From JAGVSR01 sp963786675 (lineage in GTDB: Bacteria > Pseudomonadota > Alphaproteobacteria > Rhizobiales > Hyphomicrobiaceae): a stretch of 64,000 nucleotides of DNA. The position numbers were made by a program, and so were the translations under genes. The notes beneath the pieces were generated by a model that saw only the letters and a program-made list of their open reading frames with translations, did no database searches and had not been told where the DNA came from. Positions 21,013 to 31,971 of the stretch are shown in pieces (position 1 is the stretch's first letter; each line of letters opens with the position of its first letter). Where the stretch lies: contig CAWAZY010000005.1 of the NCBI GenBank assembly GCA_963786675.1, positions 372,001 through 436,000 of the forward strand, in the 5' to 3' direction.

Positions 21013-21369
21013 ATGTCGGACTGCAAGCTGCCCCATCACGCCAATCACGATCACCAGCATGGGCCGGGCTGCGGCCATACGGCGGTGAAGCACGGCGATC
21101 ATGTGGATTACCTGCATGATGGACATTTGCACCATATGCATGCGGGACATGTGGACGAGCACAAGATCGAAGTCTCGACCAAGAACCCCGACGTTTGCAC
21201 GCCGGGTCACACATGTGCCGGACACGCGCCAGGGCATGTGCACGGACCCGGTTGCGGGCACGAAGCCGTGCCGCACGGCGATCACATCGATTATCTGGTT
21301 GACGGCCATCTGCACCATCCACACGGCGACCATTGCGATAATCACGGTCCGATCGACGTGGTGAAGTAG
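21013..21369 (+). CDS. Histidine-rich repeat protein, probable metal binder
   Basis: A 118-residue cytoplasmic protein of which about one residue in four is His. It is an internal duplication: a unit of about 31 residues, HGPGCGHxAVxHGDHxDYL followed by xDGHLHHxHxxH, occurs at about residues 15-45 and 78-108. The copies are separated by a linker with two further cysteines (DVCTPGHTCAGH). The CxxxH/HxxH patterns strongly suggest binding of Zn, Ni, Co or Cu. There is no signal peptide, so it would act in the cytosol as a metal store, chaperone or sensor. It lies 12 bases from the convergent TetR gene. No metal transporter is adjacent. Confidence 0.8.
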   Translation: MSDCKLPHHANHDHQHGPGCGHTAVKHGDHVDYLHDGHLHHMHAGHVDEHKIEVSTKNPDVCTPGHTCAGHAPGHVHGPGCGHEAVPHGDHIDYLVDGHLHHPHGDHCDNHGPIDVVK

Positions 21370-21381
21370 GCGGGTAGGTTT

Positions 21382-22008
21382 CTAAGCGCGCTTCGTTTCG
21401 AGTCCCGGGCGCAGAAGCGCCACCACGGTGCGGGCATAGGTGCCGTCGTAGGGGTATTTCGTACCCGACAGGAACCGGTACCAGAATGCGCCGTGGATGA
21501 CATGCGCCAGCGCGTCTTCATCCAGATCGCTGCGGAACTGCCCAAGCGCATAGCCGTGACGCAACACCCGCCGCAGGGCCTCGCAGCGCACGCGATGCAC
21601 GCGCTCGTACAGTTTGGTGCGGAACTCCGCGTCGAGCTGGGCTTCCGCGATCAGGCTGCGCACGCCCTTGGCGACAAGGTCATTGCGCATGAAGGCGAAA
21701 AAGCGCGCCAAGTCCGCTTCCAGATCGGCGAAGGCGTCGGCGGAGGGGACCAGCGGCGGCATGCGGCTCAGTGAATGCTCCGTGAAGGCTTCCAGCACGA
21801 GATCCGCCTTGGAGTCCCACCAGCGGTAGATCGATTGCTTGCCGACTTTGGCCTCCGACGCGATGGCATCGATCGACACGTCGCGATAATCCCGCGCGCC
21901 CACGAGCGATACGGCGGCATCCAGTATGGCCTGGCGTGTCCCCATGCTGCGCGGGCGGCCGGGTGACCGCTTCGGCCCTTCGCATGCGGTGTCGTCGGTC
22001 TCAGCCAA
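21382..22008 (-). CDS. TetR/AcrR family transcriptional regulator
   Basis: About 208 residues from TTG 22008. The N-terminal helix-turn-helix is typical: TRQAILDAAVSLVGARDY, then VSIDAIASEAKVGKQSIYRWW with the recognition helix. The C-terminal ligand-binding domain is all-helical and unspecific. TTG 22008 follows CAGGAG at a good distance; an ATG at 22071 would add 21 residues and overlap a palindrome that I take as its operator, so the shorter form is preferred. It probably represses itself and perhaps the divergent small secreted protein at 22367. Ligand unknown. Confidence 0.87.
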   Translation of the reverse strand: MAETDDTACEGPKRSPGRPRSMGTRQAILDAAVSLVGARDYRDVSIDAIASEAKVGKQSIYRWWDSKADLVLEAFTEHSLSRMPPLVPSADAFADLEADLARFFAFMRNDLVAKGVRSLIAEAQLDAEFRTKLYERVHRVRCEALRRVLRHGYALGQFRSDLDEDALAHVIHGAFWYRFLSGTKYPYDGTYARTVVALLRPGLETKRA

Positions 22009-22038
22009 GGTGTGCTCCTGATCATGTGCTCCGTTGTT

Positions 22039-22054
22039 TCGTAATATAATACGA
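22039..22054. promoter_or_regulatory. Palindrome in the TetR promoter, probable operator
   Basis: TCGTAATATAATACGA is a 16-base near-perfect palindrome (14 of 16 positions), 31 bases upstream of the chosen TetR start. It contains TATAAT-like hexamers on both strands, so a bound dimer would block a promoter. TetR-family proteins usually autoregulate from such a site. Confidence 0.5.
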
Positions 22055-22216
22055 TGCGAACCGTACCGCAATATCGGCGGTGATTATGTCGCTCGACCCT
22101 TGGAGAACCATGAACCGGGAAGCCCGTAGACGGCGCAAAATGCAGACAATATCCATTATGGTCAATGCGATATGGTCGGAAACTACTGCGACAGCTGACT
22201 GATCACGATTTTGTGA

Positions 22217-22234
22217 ATACGAAACGTATCGTTT
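22217..22234. promoter_or_regulatory. Second palindromic site in the same intergenic region
   Basis: Two overlapping inverted repeats: ATACG-AAA-CGTAT (22217-22229) and AAACG-TAT-CGTTT (22222-22234). It shares ATACGA with the first palindrome and lies 133 bases before the divergent gene at 22367. A second TetR operator is a reasonable inference. Confidence 0.4.
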
Positions 22235-22366
22235 TATTATTGTAATAACGGAACGAGTCGTCTAGGTTCTTATTCACCGGCGGCGGTCAACACCGCCAAG
22301 CCCCGGGACACACAAAGTTCGTCACGTATCAAAGAACACGATTTCAAACCCAAAGGAGTTACGCCC

Positions 22367-22648
22367 ATGAACCGCATTATCATCGCCACCATCCTTCTTG
22401 CCGCCTCGCATTCTTTCGCTTCCGCCCGCGATCTCTCCACCAAGGTCATGCAGGACAACCCCGGCGTCACCGGTGCCGGCTCAACGGTGAGCCCGACGGC
22501 CAAGCCCGAAACGGGCGGTCTTGCCGAGCAGGCCATGAAGATTTCTCCCGGTGTGAACGGTGCCGGTACCACCGCGAACCCGACGGCCAAGCCCGGCGCG
22601 AAGGGCCTCGCTGAGAAGGCCATGCAGGATCACCCGGGCGTGCGCTAA
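22367..22648 (+). CDS. Small secreted protein with two internal repeats
   Basis: A 93-residue protein with a signal peptide (MNRIIIATILLAASHSFASA) and a mature part made of two and a third copies of a unit of about 28 residues. The unit reads QDNPGVTGAGSTVSPTAKP then a Gly/Leu-rich turn xGLAExAM, and the last partial copy ends QDHPGVR. AAAGGAG nine bases before ATG 22367 supports the start. No Cys, charge-balanced, probably disordered or a short periplasmic structural peptide. The palindromes upstream suggest control by the neighbouring TetR. Function unknown. Confidence 0.72.
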   Translation: MNRIIIATILLAASHSFASARDLSTKVMQDNPGVTGAGSTVSPTAKPETGGLAEQAMKISPGVNGAGTTANPTAKPGAKGLAEKAMQDHPGVR

Positions 22649-22793
22649 GGCGGCCGCCCAGGAGTTGAAGTTCCAGATCGGACTGCGGCGCCAGCCCCTC
22701 CACAAGGACCGGCGTCCGTCCTCCCCGAACCGGTCGTTGTGACGCCGCGTCCGATCATATTTTTCACCGCTGTATTCAATTCCGGACACACGC

Positions 22794-22841
22794 GTTTTCA
22801 ACCTCACTCGTTTTCAACCTTACTCGTCTTCAGCCTCACTC
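22794..22841. repeat. Three tandem 16-bp units
   Basis: GTTTTCAACCTCACTC, GTTTTCAACCTTACTC and GTCTTCAGCCTCACTC lie head to tail, followed by a degenerate TATTTCAG. They sit in the 364-base gap between the secreted repeat protein and the P460-like cytochrome, which otherwise holds no supported gene. Possible binding-site array or simple slippage product. Confidence 0.6.
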
Positions 22842-23012
22842 TATTTCAGACAGGCCCGCCAATCCGGACATCCCCTCCCCAGACCTATGTCCGGGTCCTC
22901 GTCCCAAGCCCCGGCGGGTCTGTCTGAAATTTTTATGAATGCGCGGTCGCCCGGCCGATCTGAAGTGCCGATCCGCAGTCTGGCGTTTATGATCAACATG
23001 AAGAGGTTTCCC

Positions 23013-23544
23013 ATGCGCAGCCCCAGCTTTGTCAGCCTCGGCGCCTGTCTTTCGGCGGCTCTCCTCGGTCTTGTCTATGCCGCATCGGGTCCTGGTCACG
23101 CAGAGCCGATGGACACGTCGCAGAGTGTTCCCGCGGAAGCCGCCGCCCTCTTCAAGTATTTGCAGGACGGCCACTACAAATCATTCAAGGCGCAGGAGAC
23201 GAAGCGGCACCCTTCGGCGGGTCCGCATACCAAGGTGGGCCTCGATGTGCGCGTTTATATGAACGACGTCCTCGACGCCTCGCTGGCCGCGGACGCTGCC
23301 GAGCATCCCGCCGGTTCTGCGGTGGTGAAGGAGATGTATTCAGCCAAGGGCGACTTGCAACGGCTGGGCTGTCGCCGTGAAAACGGCCGCCGCCAGCGAC
23401 GATGGCAAGGGCTGGTACTGGTACGAAGTGAAAAGCACCACCGACAACCGCCGCCCGGTCGCCGCCGCCAACGGCGTCACGCTCTGCTCCGGCTGCCACA
23501 CCGCCGGCCGCGACTTCGTCTTGAGCACCTATCCGCTGGAGTAG
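23013..23544 (+). CDS. Cytochrome P460-like c-type cytochrome, frameshifted
   Basis: After removal of one extra C at 23361 this is a 176-residue exported protein with a signal peptide (residues 1-30, ending GPGHA), a domain with the conserved SAVVKEMYS and LQGWAVAVKT segments, a Trp/Tyr-rich core (GKGWYWYEVK), and a C-terminal haem motif CSGCH followed by GRDFVLS. This pattern matches the cytochrome P460 family, whose known members oxidise hydroxylamine using a modified haem; the family is broad and this assignment is by motif only. In the literal frame the haem motif is lost. ATG 23013 is preceded by GAAGAGG; ATG 22998 is an alternative. It converges on the mutase operon. Confidence 0.65.
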
Positions 23545-23559
23545 GTGGCGGGCATTGCC

Positions 23560-25730
<2,171 letters not shown>

Positions 25731-25785
25731 TTCTCAACTTTCCCGGAATCTTGCGTGAGGAAAAAGTAACACAGTTTGCAGGCGG

Positions 25786-27693
25786 TCAGCTCAGTTTTGC
25801 CTGCAGGCCTTCAAGGGTTGCCACCGCATCCGCGCCCGCGAACAGGAACTGATCGACGCCCGCCGCCGTCAGTGCGGCCTCCTGCTCGCCGGGCCGGCCC
25901 GCCATCAGGACGAGTGTGGCCCCTGCTGACTTCAGCGCGCGCGCGGTTGCTTCGGCATGTTCGGCGTTGATGGTGTCGGACGAACAGATGCACGCCGCCT
26001 TGAGGCCCGATGCCTTGAAGGCCTGTGCGGCGGCTTCGGCGTTTGCGTAGCCATCCGACATGTCGGCGGCAATGCCGCCGGCGGCCAAGTAGTTCTTGAT
26101 CCACGTCGAGCGGACGTTGTGGTCGATGACGGCGCCGAGGCTCGCCAGGAACACGCGGTAGGGTGTTCCGGCTTTGGCGGCGTGCGCGTCGGCGGCATCG
26201 CGGAGTGCTTCGAAGGGCTCCGCACTTCGGGCCATCTTCAGCGGCGTAACGGTGACGCGGCCTGTCCCTTGGCGGACGGGATTGCGGGGCCACGGAGCCA
26301 CGGCCACGCCGTCGTCGCCGAGCAACGGGAACGCGGATACGCCGGTCAGCTCTGCCCGTCCGGTGGCGATGGCTTTGGCTTTCGCGTCCGCGCTTTTGGC
26401 GATCTCGGCCTGAATGTATCCCGACTGGAGGGCCGCCGCGATGCCTCCCTCGGCTTCGATGTCCTGGAAAAGGGCCCAGGCCTTCTGCGCCAGATCGTCG
26501 GTCAACTTCTCGACATACCAAGAGCCGCCCGAAGGATCGACGACGCGGCCAAGATTGCTCTCTTCCTGGCAGACGATCTGGATGTTGCGGGCCACGCGGC
26601 GCGCGAAACCGTCCGTCTCGCCCAGCGGGAAGGTGAAGGGCAAAACGGTGATGCTGTCGGCGCCGCCAAGGGCACCCGCTGCGCACGCGATGGTGGTGCG
26701 GATGATGTTCGTCCAGGGGTCGCGCTTGGCGAGCATGCGCCAGGAGGTGACCGCATCGAAGCGGATGGACTTTGCCACGTCGCCTGCGCCCGAGGCATCG
26801 GCGATGCGCCAGACGAGGCGCCGGGCCGCACGCAGCTTGGCGATGGTGAGGAACTGGTCCGCATCAACGGCTAGCGTGACGGCGATCTTGGGCAGCGCTT
26901 CGGCGGGTGCGATGCCAGCTTTGTCGGCGGCGCGCAGGTAGGCGACGAGGGTGGCCAGAACCGCCGCGAGTTCCTGGGCTTCCGTGGCCCCGCCGCAGTG
27001 GTAGCAGTGGCCATCGGCCGCCAGCGCCGTAACGCCGGGCATATCGTTCGTCAGGGCGATCAGCGCGGTGGCGTCCGCCAGGGCCGCGTCGACGGGCTTG
27101 GTGAGCTGGCCGAATACGGCGAGTGTGCCCAAGGGATCGAAGCCGAGACCGCCGCGCCGTTTGGCGGGCGCGAGGTTCTGCGCCTCCCAGACGGAGATGA
27201 GCGCCTTCGCGGCCGCAGGGGTGTTCTCGTGAGCAATGAGCGTGACCGGGCAGATGTCGAGGAGAACGCCGTCGAGGGCTGCCTTCAAAGCATCGACCGA
27301 GAGGTCCAGACCGTTGCTGCCGCCAATCTCGATCGCGATGGACGTCGTGCCGCCGGCCAAATCTTCCAGAACCGCTGCATTGACGGATTTCGCATCCCGG
27401 CCGGTGTGGAACTGCCGGATGTCCCAGCCCAGGCCCGACGGCGCCGCATGCGTGCCACGCGTGAAGGGCGCGTGTCCGGGCCAAGCCCCCTCCGTTCCGG
27501 GAAGCGCGTCGGCGGGCGTGTAAATCGGCTCGATGCGCAATCCATCGGCCGTTTTCGACACCATCTTCTTTTCGAAGTCCGCCCCTTTGATGGCCTTGTC
27601 GACCAGCGCCAGCCAAGCATCGCGTCCGGCATCGGAAAATCCCGTGGCGAGCGGTTCGGGGGCAGGGGTGGCCGGCGGCTGAGCGTGAGACAT
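25786..27693 (-). CDS. mutA: Methylmalonyl-CoA mutase, small subunit
   Basis: A 635-residue paralogue of MutB that forms the alpha-beta heterodimer. It keeps the barrel architecture, including the region EESNLGRVVDPSGGSWYVEKLTDDLAQKAW, and a C-terminal cobalamin-like domain lacking the axial DxHxxG motif: SLGAVIDHNVRSTWIKNYL appears where MutB has GQDGHDRG. It therefore is the non-catalytic partner. ATG 27693 (MSHAQPPATPAPEP) is preferred over an extension to 27744. First gene of the mutAB operon. Confidence 0.92.
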   Translation of the reverse strand: MSHAQPPATPAPEPLATGFSDAGRDAWLALVDKAIKGADFEKKMVSKTADGLRIEPIYTPADALPGTEGAWPGHAPFTRGTHAAPSGLGWDIRQFHTGRDAKSVNAAVLEDLAGGTTSIAIEIGGSNGLDLSVDALKAALDGVLLDICPVTLIAHENTPAAAKALISVWEAQNLAPAKRRGGLGFDPLGTLAVFGQLTKPVDAALADATALIALTNDMPGVTALAADGHCYHCGGATEAQELAAVLATLVAYLRAADKAGIAPAEALPKIAVTLAVDADQFLTIAKLRAARRLVWRIADASGAGDVAKSIRFDAVTSWRMLAKRDPWTNIIRTTIACAAGALGGADSITVLPFTFPLGETDGFARRVARNIQIVCQEESNLGRVVDPSGGSWYVEKLTDDLAQKAWALFQDIEAEGGIAAALQSGYIQAEIAKSADAKAKAIATGRAELTGVSAFPLLGDDGVAVAPWPRNPVRQGTGRVTVTPLKMARSAEPFEALRDAADAHAAKAGTPYRVFLASLGAVIDHNVRSTWIKNYLAAGGIAADMSDGYANAEAAAQAFKASGLKAACICSSDTINAEHAEATARALKSAGATLVLMAGRPGEQEAALTAAGVDQFLFAGADAVATLEGLQAKLS

Positions 27694-28069
27694 GGGGCGT
27701 GTTCGTCCTACGGGGTCTGGCGGTCGGGAAAAGCGTTGGCGCAAAAGCGCCCGGATGATCTGGTGTCTATAGAAGCAACGCGGGGGCCATGCACCCCAAA
27801 ATGTCCGCGCCTGTCACCGGCTTGTCGCCGCAGTGTGCAGGGTCGGGACGGGGCGGGCAGCCTTTCGCACCGGCACGCAAGGGCATAACTCTTTCTACTC
27901 CCCGTGCATCAAGTAAGCCATGCAACCGGGGTTTGCCATCGGGGGGCGGGCTGTGCCAAGACGGGGGCAGCGTTTTGGTCCCGAGTTCGTGCGCCTGGGC
28001 GGCGGTCCGGGCGCTGATACGGGTGGGGAATTCCGGCGAGGCGCCGGATCATTGCGGAGCGGAACATCC
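27694..28069. other. Divergent intergenic region with a hairpin before the HerA-like gene
   Basis: 376 bases between the diverging mutA and HerA-like genes. TCCGGCG-AGG-CGCCGGA (28032-28048) is a perfect 7-bp hairpin 21 bases before the plus-strand start; without a T-run it is not a terminator and may affect translation. Promoters for both directions must be here but none stands out. Confidence 0.4.
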
Positions 28070-29578
28070 ATGAGCGAGACGGTCCTGCAAGACGGCAAGA
28101 TCTTCATCGGCAAAAGCGTGAAGCCGGAATACCTGGATCTCAAACTCGCCAACCGCCATGGCCTCATCACGGGGGCCACCGGCACCGGCAAGACCGTCAC
28201 CCTGCAAATCCTCGCGGAAGGTTTCTCCGCCGCCGGTGTTCCCGTATTCGCCGCGGACATCAAGGGCGACCTTTCAGGCATCGCCGCCGTCGGCGAGCCG
28301 AAGGACTTCATCGTCAAGCGCGTGGAACAAATCGGGCTTGCCGGCGAATTTCAGCACCGGGCCTATCCCTCGATCTTCTGGGATGTGTTCGGCGAGCAGG
28401 GGCATCCGATCCGCGCCACCGTGCAGGACATGGGGCCGTTACTGCTGTCGCGCCTGCTCGAACTCAACGAGGTGCAGGAGGGCGTGCTCAATATTGCCTT
28501 CCGTTTGGCGGCCGACGAGAAGATGCCGCTGCTCGATCTGAAAGACCTGCGCTCGCTCATGAACAACGTGGCGGAGCGCTCGAAAGAAATCGGCGCCAAA
28601 TACGGTAACGTCGCGACGACCTCGATCGGCGCCATTCAACGCCGCTTCCTCGTGCTGGAAGAACAGGGCGCCAACGAGTTCTTCGGCGAGCCGGCGCTGG
28701 ACATCATGGACATGATCCGGGTTGCCCCCGACGGTCGTGGCGTGATCAATCTCCTCGCCGCCGACCGGCTGATGGAAAAGCCGCGGCTCTACGCAACGTT
28801 CCTGCTCTGGATGCTGTCCAAACTCTGGATGCTGCTGCCGGAGGTGGGCGATCAGCCCAAGCCCAAGCTCGTCTTCTTCTTCGACGAAGCGCATTTGTTG
28901 TTCGACGAGGCTCCCAAGGCGCTGCTCGAACGCATCGAGCAGGTGGCCCGCCTCATCCGCTCGAAGGGCGTTGGCGTCTACTTCATCACGCAGAACCCCA
29001 TGGACGTGCCGAACTCAGTGTCGGCGCAGCTCGGCAACCGCGTGCAGCATGCCTTGCGCGCATTCACGCCGCAGGAGCAGAAGGCGGTGAAGGCCGCCGC
29101 CACGACGTTCCGCAAGAATCCCGACCTCGATACGGAAAAGGTCATTATGGAGCTGAAGGTGGGCGAGGCGCTTGTCTCCATGCTGGAGAACAAGGGTGAG
29201 CCGTCCGTCGTTCAACGCACGCTGGTCCGCCCGCCGGAGGGCCGCATCGGTCCCGTGACCAAGGACGAGCGGTTGAGCGTCATCGAATACAGTCCGCTGT
29301 TCGGCAAGTACGAGGAAACTGTCGACCGCGAGAGCGCCCACGAAATCCTGACCAAGCGCACCAATGAGGCCGCGGCCCAAGCCAATTCCGGAGAAGGCGG
29401 CAGTTGGAGTGATGTCATTTTCGGCGGTGGTTCCAGCACCGGCACGGGAACGCGGCGGCGCGGCAGTCAGGGCATGGGCGAGATGATCGGCAAGGAATTG
29501 CAGCGATCAGTTTCGCGCACCATCGCCACCACGATCAAGAACATCATTGTGGGTTCCATCAAGGGCGGCCGCCGTTAG
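28070..29578 (+). CDS. HerA-like ATPase of the DUF853 family
   Basis: A 502-residue ATPase of the HerA/FtsK superfamily. Walker A is GATGTGKT (residues 35-42) and Walker B is FFFDEAH (about 269-275); a sensor-like FITQNPMDVPNSV and an arginine-containing LGNRVQHALRAFTPQE follow. DUF853 proteins are widespread and are predicted DNA-translocating or -remodelling helicases with no firm role. The C-terminal 60 residues are Gly/Ser/Thr-rich then basic (SRTIATTIKNIIVGSIKGGRR). ATG 28070 was chosen since the domain begins immediately (KIFIGKSV). No NurA nuclease partner lies nearby. Confidence 0.9.
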   Translation: MSETVLQDGKIFIGKSVKPEYLDLKLANRHGLITGATGTGKTVTLQILAEGFSAAGVPVFAADIKGDLSGIAAVGEPKDFIVKRVEQIGLAGEFQHRAYPSIFWDVFGEQGHPIRATVQDMGPLLLSRLLELNEVQEGVLNIAFRLAADEKMPLLDLKDLRSLMNNVAERSKEIGAKYGNVATTSIGAIQRRFLVLEEQGANEFFGEPALDIMDMIRVAPDGRGVINLLAADRLMEKPRLYATFLLWMLSKLWMLLPEVGDQPKPKLVFFFDEAHLLFDEAPKALLERIEQVARLIRSKGVGVYFITQNPMDVPNSVSAQLGNRVQHALRAFTPQEQKAVKAAATTFRKNPDLDTEKVIMELKVGEALVSMLENKGEPSVVQRTLVRPPEGRIGPVTKDERLSVIEYSPLFGKYEETVDRESAHEILTKRTNEAAAQANSGEGGSWSDVIFGGGSSTGTGTRRRGSQGMGEMIGKELQRSVSRTIATTIKNIIVGSIKGGRR

Positions 29579-29630
29579 GATCGATCGCGCGGCGGAGGCT
29601 CTTCGCCATCCGCCAGCAAGGAAGGCGCAA

Positions 29631-29969
29631 ATGACAAGGGTTTCAGGGCTGTTCGCGATGGCCATCACGGCCATCATCGTCATGGCGGCTCCCGCGCGGG
29701 CCGACGACGGTGACATGATCGCCAAGGGCAAGGCGCTCGTCGCCGACAAGTGCGCGCGCTGCCATGCCATCGGTGCAGACGACGCGAGCCCGCATGAGAA
29801 GGCGCCGCCGTTCCGGGACGTTGTTGACATCTATCCCAGCGAGGATCTGGCCGAAGCCTTGGCAGAAGGCATCGTGTCGGGCCATCCGGACATGCCGGTT
29901 TTCACCCTTAGCCCGGAAGAGATCGAAGCGTTCCTGGGCTATCTCAACTCCCTGGCCAAGCCGCAGTAA
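29631..29969 (+). CDS. Small soluble c-type cytochrome
   Basis: A 112-residue periplasmic monohaem cytochrome. The signal peptide ends at ARA (about residue 24), the haem motif is CARCH and the likely distal Met is in HPDMPVFTLSPEE. The size and arrangement are those of class I cytochrome c. GGAAGG precedes ATG 29631, which is preferred over an upstream start. It lies 52 bases after the HerA-like gene. Electron partner unknown; in a methylotroph it could serve a dehydrogenase, but nothing here shows this. Confidence 0.88.
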   Translation: MTRVSGLFAMAITAIIVMAAPARADDGDMIAKGKALVADKCARCHAIGADDASPHEKAPPFRDVVDIYPSEDLAEALAEGIVSGHPDMPVFTLSPEEIEAFLGYLNSLAKPQ

Positions 29970-30090
29970 GCCGCTGTCACAGCTGGGCCATCCGTCCGTG
30001 AACGGCGGATGAATGCGGACGTCAGCCCCCATTAAGACTGTCTCAACCATTCTCGGTTTCAACGAACGCCCGAGTTTGGAGAGCCCACCC

Positions 30091-30432
30091 ATGAAACTGC
30101 TGATTGGTGCTATCGCGGCCGCCGCACTGCTTTCGGCCACGATGACGTCCGCGCGAGCGCAGAGTTACTCCTGCATGGAGACGGCGCACTTTTCAGCCGC
30201 GGCCCAGCGGGTATGCACGACGCCGTCCTTGGGTGCCTTGGACGAACGCCTGGACAGCTGGTACCGGCGCGCCCTGGAGCGGGCCAGCTATTTTGATCAG
30301 ACGCAGTCGGTGAAGGCTGAGCAGCGGGCCTGGCTTTCCCGGCGCGATGCCTGCGGCCCGCGCGTTGGATGTCTGCGCCGGGCTTATCTCAGGCGCATTG
30401 GCGAACTCAGAAACTACGTTGAACACGTTTGA
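30091..30432 (+). CDS. Secreted LprI/DUF1311-like protein
   Basis: A 113-residue protein with a signal peptide (MKLLIGAIAAAALLSATMTSARA) and a mature domain with four cysteines (YSCMETAHFSAAAQRVC, DACGPRVGC), consistent with two disulfides. The pattern C-x(n)-E..C..L..LD..L...Y and R..W...RD.C is that of the lysozyme-inhibitor LprI-like/DUF1311 family. Function by family only: possible lysozyme inhibition in the periplasm. ATG 30091 is chosen to start the signal peptide; it converges on the patatin gene. Confidence 0.75.
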   Translation: MKLLIGAIAAAALLSATMTSARAQSYSCMETAHFSAAAQRVCTTPSLGALDERLDSWYRRALERASYFDQTQSVKAEQRAWLSRRDACGPRVGCLRRAYLRRIGELRNYVEHV

Positions 30433-30460
30433 GCTGGAAGGTCCGCCGCCGCCAGCGCGG

Positions 30461-31843
30461 CTAGGGCGCCGGTGCGGTCGCGGCTTGTGAAACGCGCTGC
30501 ATGGCGACCGGCTGTGGTGGTGCGGGGGGCGCGGCAGGCGGTTGTTCCGCCGGGGCCTGATCAGGTGTTGCCGGCATCGGACTGGAGGCAGGCGGCGGCA
30601 CTTCGGCCGGGGGTGCGACCACTTCCACGGGCTTAGGCTTTGACCGGACTTCCGGCACGTCGTCCGGCGCCTTTTGCCAGCGCCGCGCGCGTCCTAATTC
30701 GAAGCCCTGCTCGAACAGCGCCTTCTGATAATTGAGATCGAACTTTTCCTTGGACTGGAACGTGAACGAGTGCGGCACCGCAATCGAATTGAAGTCCGCG
30801 CCAGCATCCTTCGCCATGCGATAGATGCGGTAGTTGTCGCCCTTGTGCTGATACAGCATCAACGCGGAAATTGACTGGCTGGCGATTTCGAACGTGGAGG
30901 GTTTCACCGCGCCATAGTCGGGATCGAGCTTGCCGTTGTGGACCAGGTAGAGATAGCGCTGCGGCGGCTTGGAATAGAGCTTGTCGAAGTCCTTGAAGGG
31001 CAGATTGACCGAATTGACGTAGATCTGCCGCGTCACGCCGCCGTCGACGTGCATCTCATCATAGAGCTTTCCGTCAACCTGAACTTTGATGTTTACAGGC
31101 GGAAACAATCCTGGAATGGCCGCGGACGCGATGATGACATCGCGGAAAAGCTGAACGGCGGCGGGGTCGTCGTAATGGCGGGCGATGGCGCCCATGTTCC
31201 AGACCACGGGCCGTTTGGCGTCGAGGTTCGTGGTGCCGATGGTCAGGAGCCGGCCGCGTTCGTACTCAACCGCGATCTCCTTCAGGAATTCGCGGTCGAC
31301 GTACTTGGCCACCAGATTGCGCAAGGGCGTGGTGTCGGCAATCGACTCGCCGCCGAAGAGCCCCGCCAGAAGCTGCGGGACGACGAGCTGATCGGTATTG
31401 TAATGGGTCCAGATCTCTTTGATCTGGCCGTCGTATTTCGAACCCAGGAACGCAAAGGGCGCCGTAATGGCGCCGGCGGAAACGCCCGTCACCTGTTCGA
31501 ACTCGGGGCGGTCACCGCGTGCGGTCCAGCCGGAAAGGACGCCGGCTCCAAAGGCGCCATCCGAGCCGCCGCCCGAGAGTGCCAGAATTTCCAGTTGCGG
31601 CCGGCCCTTGACGCGCGGCGCACTGGCAAAGAGCTCAGGCTGGCCGTCCATGTGGGTCTTGTAGGCTGCCTTGACGTCCTTGGGTGATTTATCCGCCCAG
31701 AACCGGCTGCCTTTGATCTTTGGAACGTCCGCGCGCTCATCGGCCAGCGCGGTCGGGACGGGCGTGCGTTCGATCATGCCAGCGCATCCGCCGCCCAGCA
31801 GGGCCGCGGCCAAAACTGCAGTCATAGCAATGCGAACGCTCAA
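30461..31843 (-). CDS. Patatin-like phospholipase lipoprotein
   Basis: A 460-residue lipoprotein. The signal ends in the lipobox LGGGC (Cys20), so it is anchored in a membrane facing the periplasm or the surface. The patatin catalytic elements are all present: oxyanion hole GGGSDGAFG (from residue 91), nucleophile Ser122 in GVSAG and the dyad aspartate Asp267 in DGG. After residue 395 comes a Pro/Ala-rich, probably disordered tail of about 65 residues. It is predicted to be a phospholipase A or acyl hydrolase. Monocistronic, downstream of sodB on the same strand and separated from it by a terminator. Confidence 0.9.
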   Translation of the reverse strand: MSVRIAMTAVLAAALLGGGCAGMIERTPVPTALADERADVPKIKGSRFWADKSPKDVKAAYKTHMDGQPELFASAPRVKGRPQLEILALSGGGSDGAFGAGVLSGWTARGDRPEFEQVTGVSAGAITAPFAFLGSKYDGQIKEIWTHYNTDQLVVPQLLAGLFGGESIADTTPLRNLVAKYVDREFLKEIAVEYERGRLLTIGTTNLDAKRPVVWNMGAIARHYDDPAAVQLFRDVIIASAAIPGLFPPVNIKVQVDGKLYDEMHVDGGVTRQIYVNSVNLPFKDFDKLYSKPPQRYLYLVHNGKLDPDYGAVKPSTFEIASQSISALMLYQHKGDNYRIYRMAKDAGADFNSIAVPHSFTFQSKEKFDLNYQKALFEQGFELGRARRWQKAPDDVPEVRSKPKPVEVVAPPAEVPPPASSPMPATPDQAPAEQPPAAPPAPPQPVAMQRVSQAATAPAP

Positions 31844-31971
31844 AATGACCTCAGCAACTCAATCAAACACAAGCCTGATAGCATGCCGCAAATTTATTAT
31901 GAATTCGGCATACACACTGCCCCAGATGCCCGGTGCCAAAAGGCAACGGGTGTGGCTGAGCGGACGCTAGA

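Noticed and set aside
22794..22841. CRISPR array in the 16-bp repeats
   Set aside because: Units are contiguous, with no spacers, and too short for CRISPR repeats.
28032..28048. Terminator at the hairpin before the HerA-like gene
   Set aside because: No T-run follows and it lies 21 bases before a start codon, so it is not a Rho-independent terminator.
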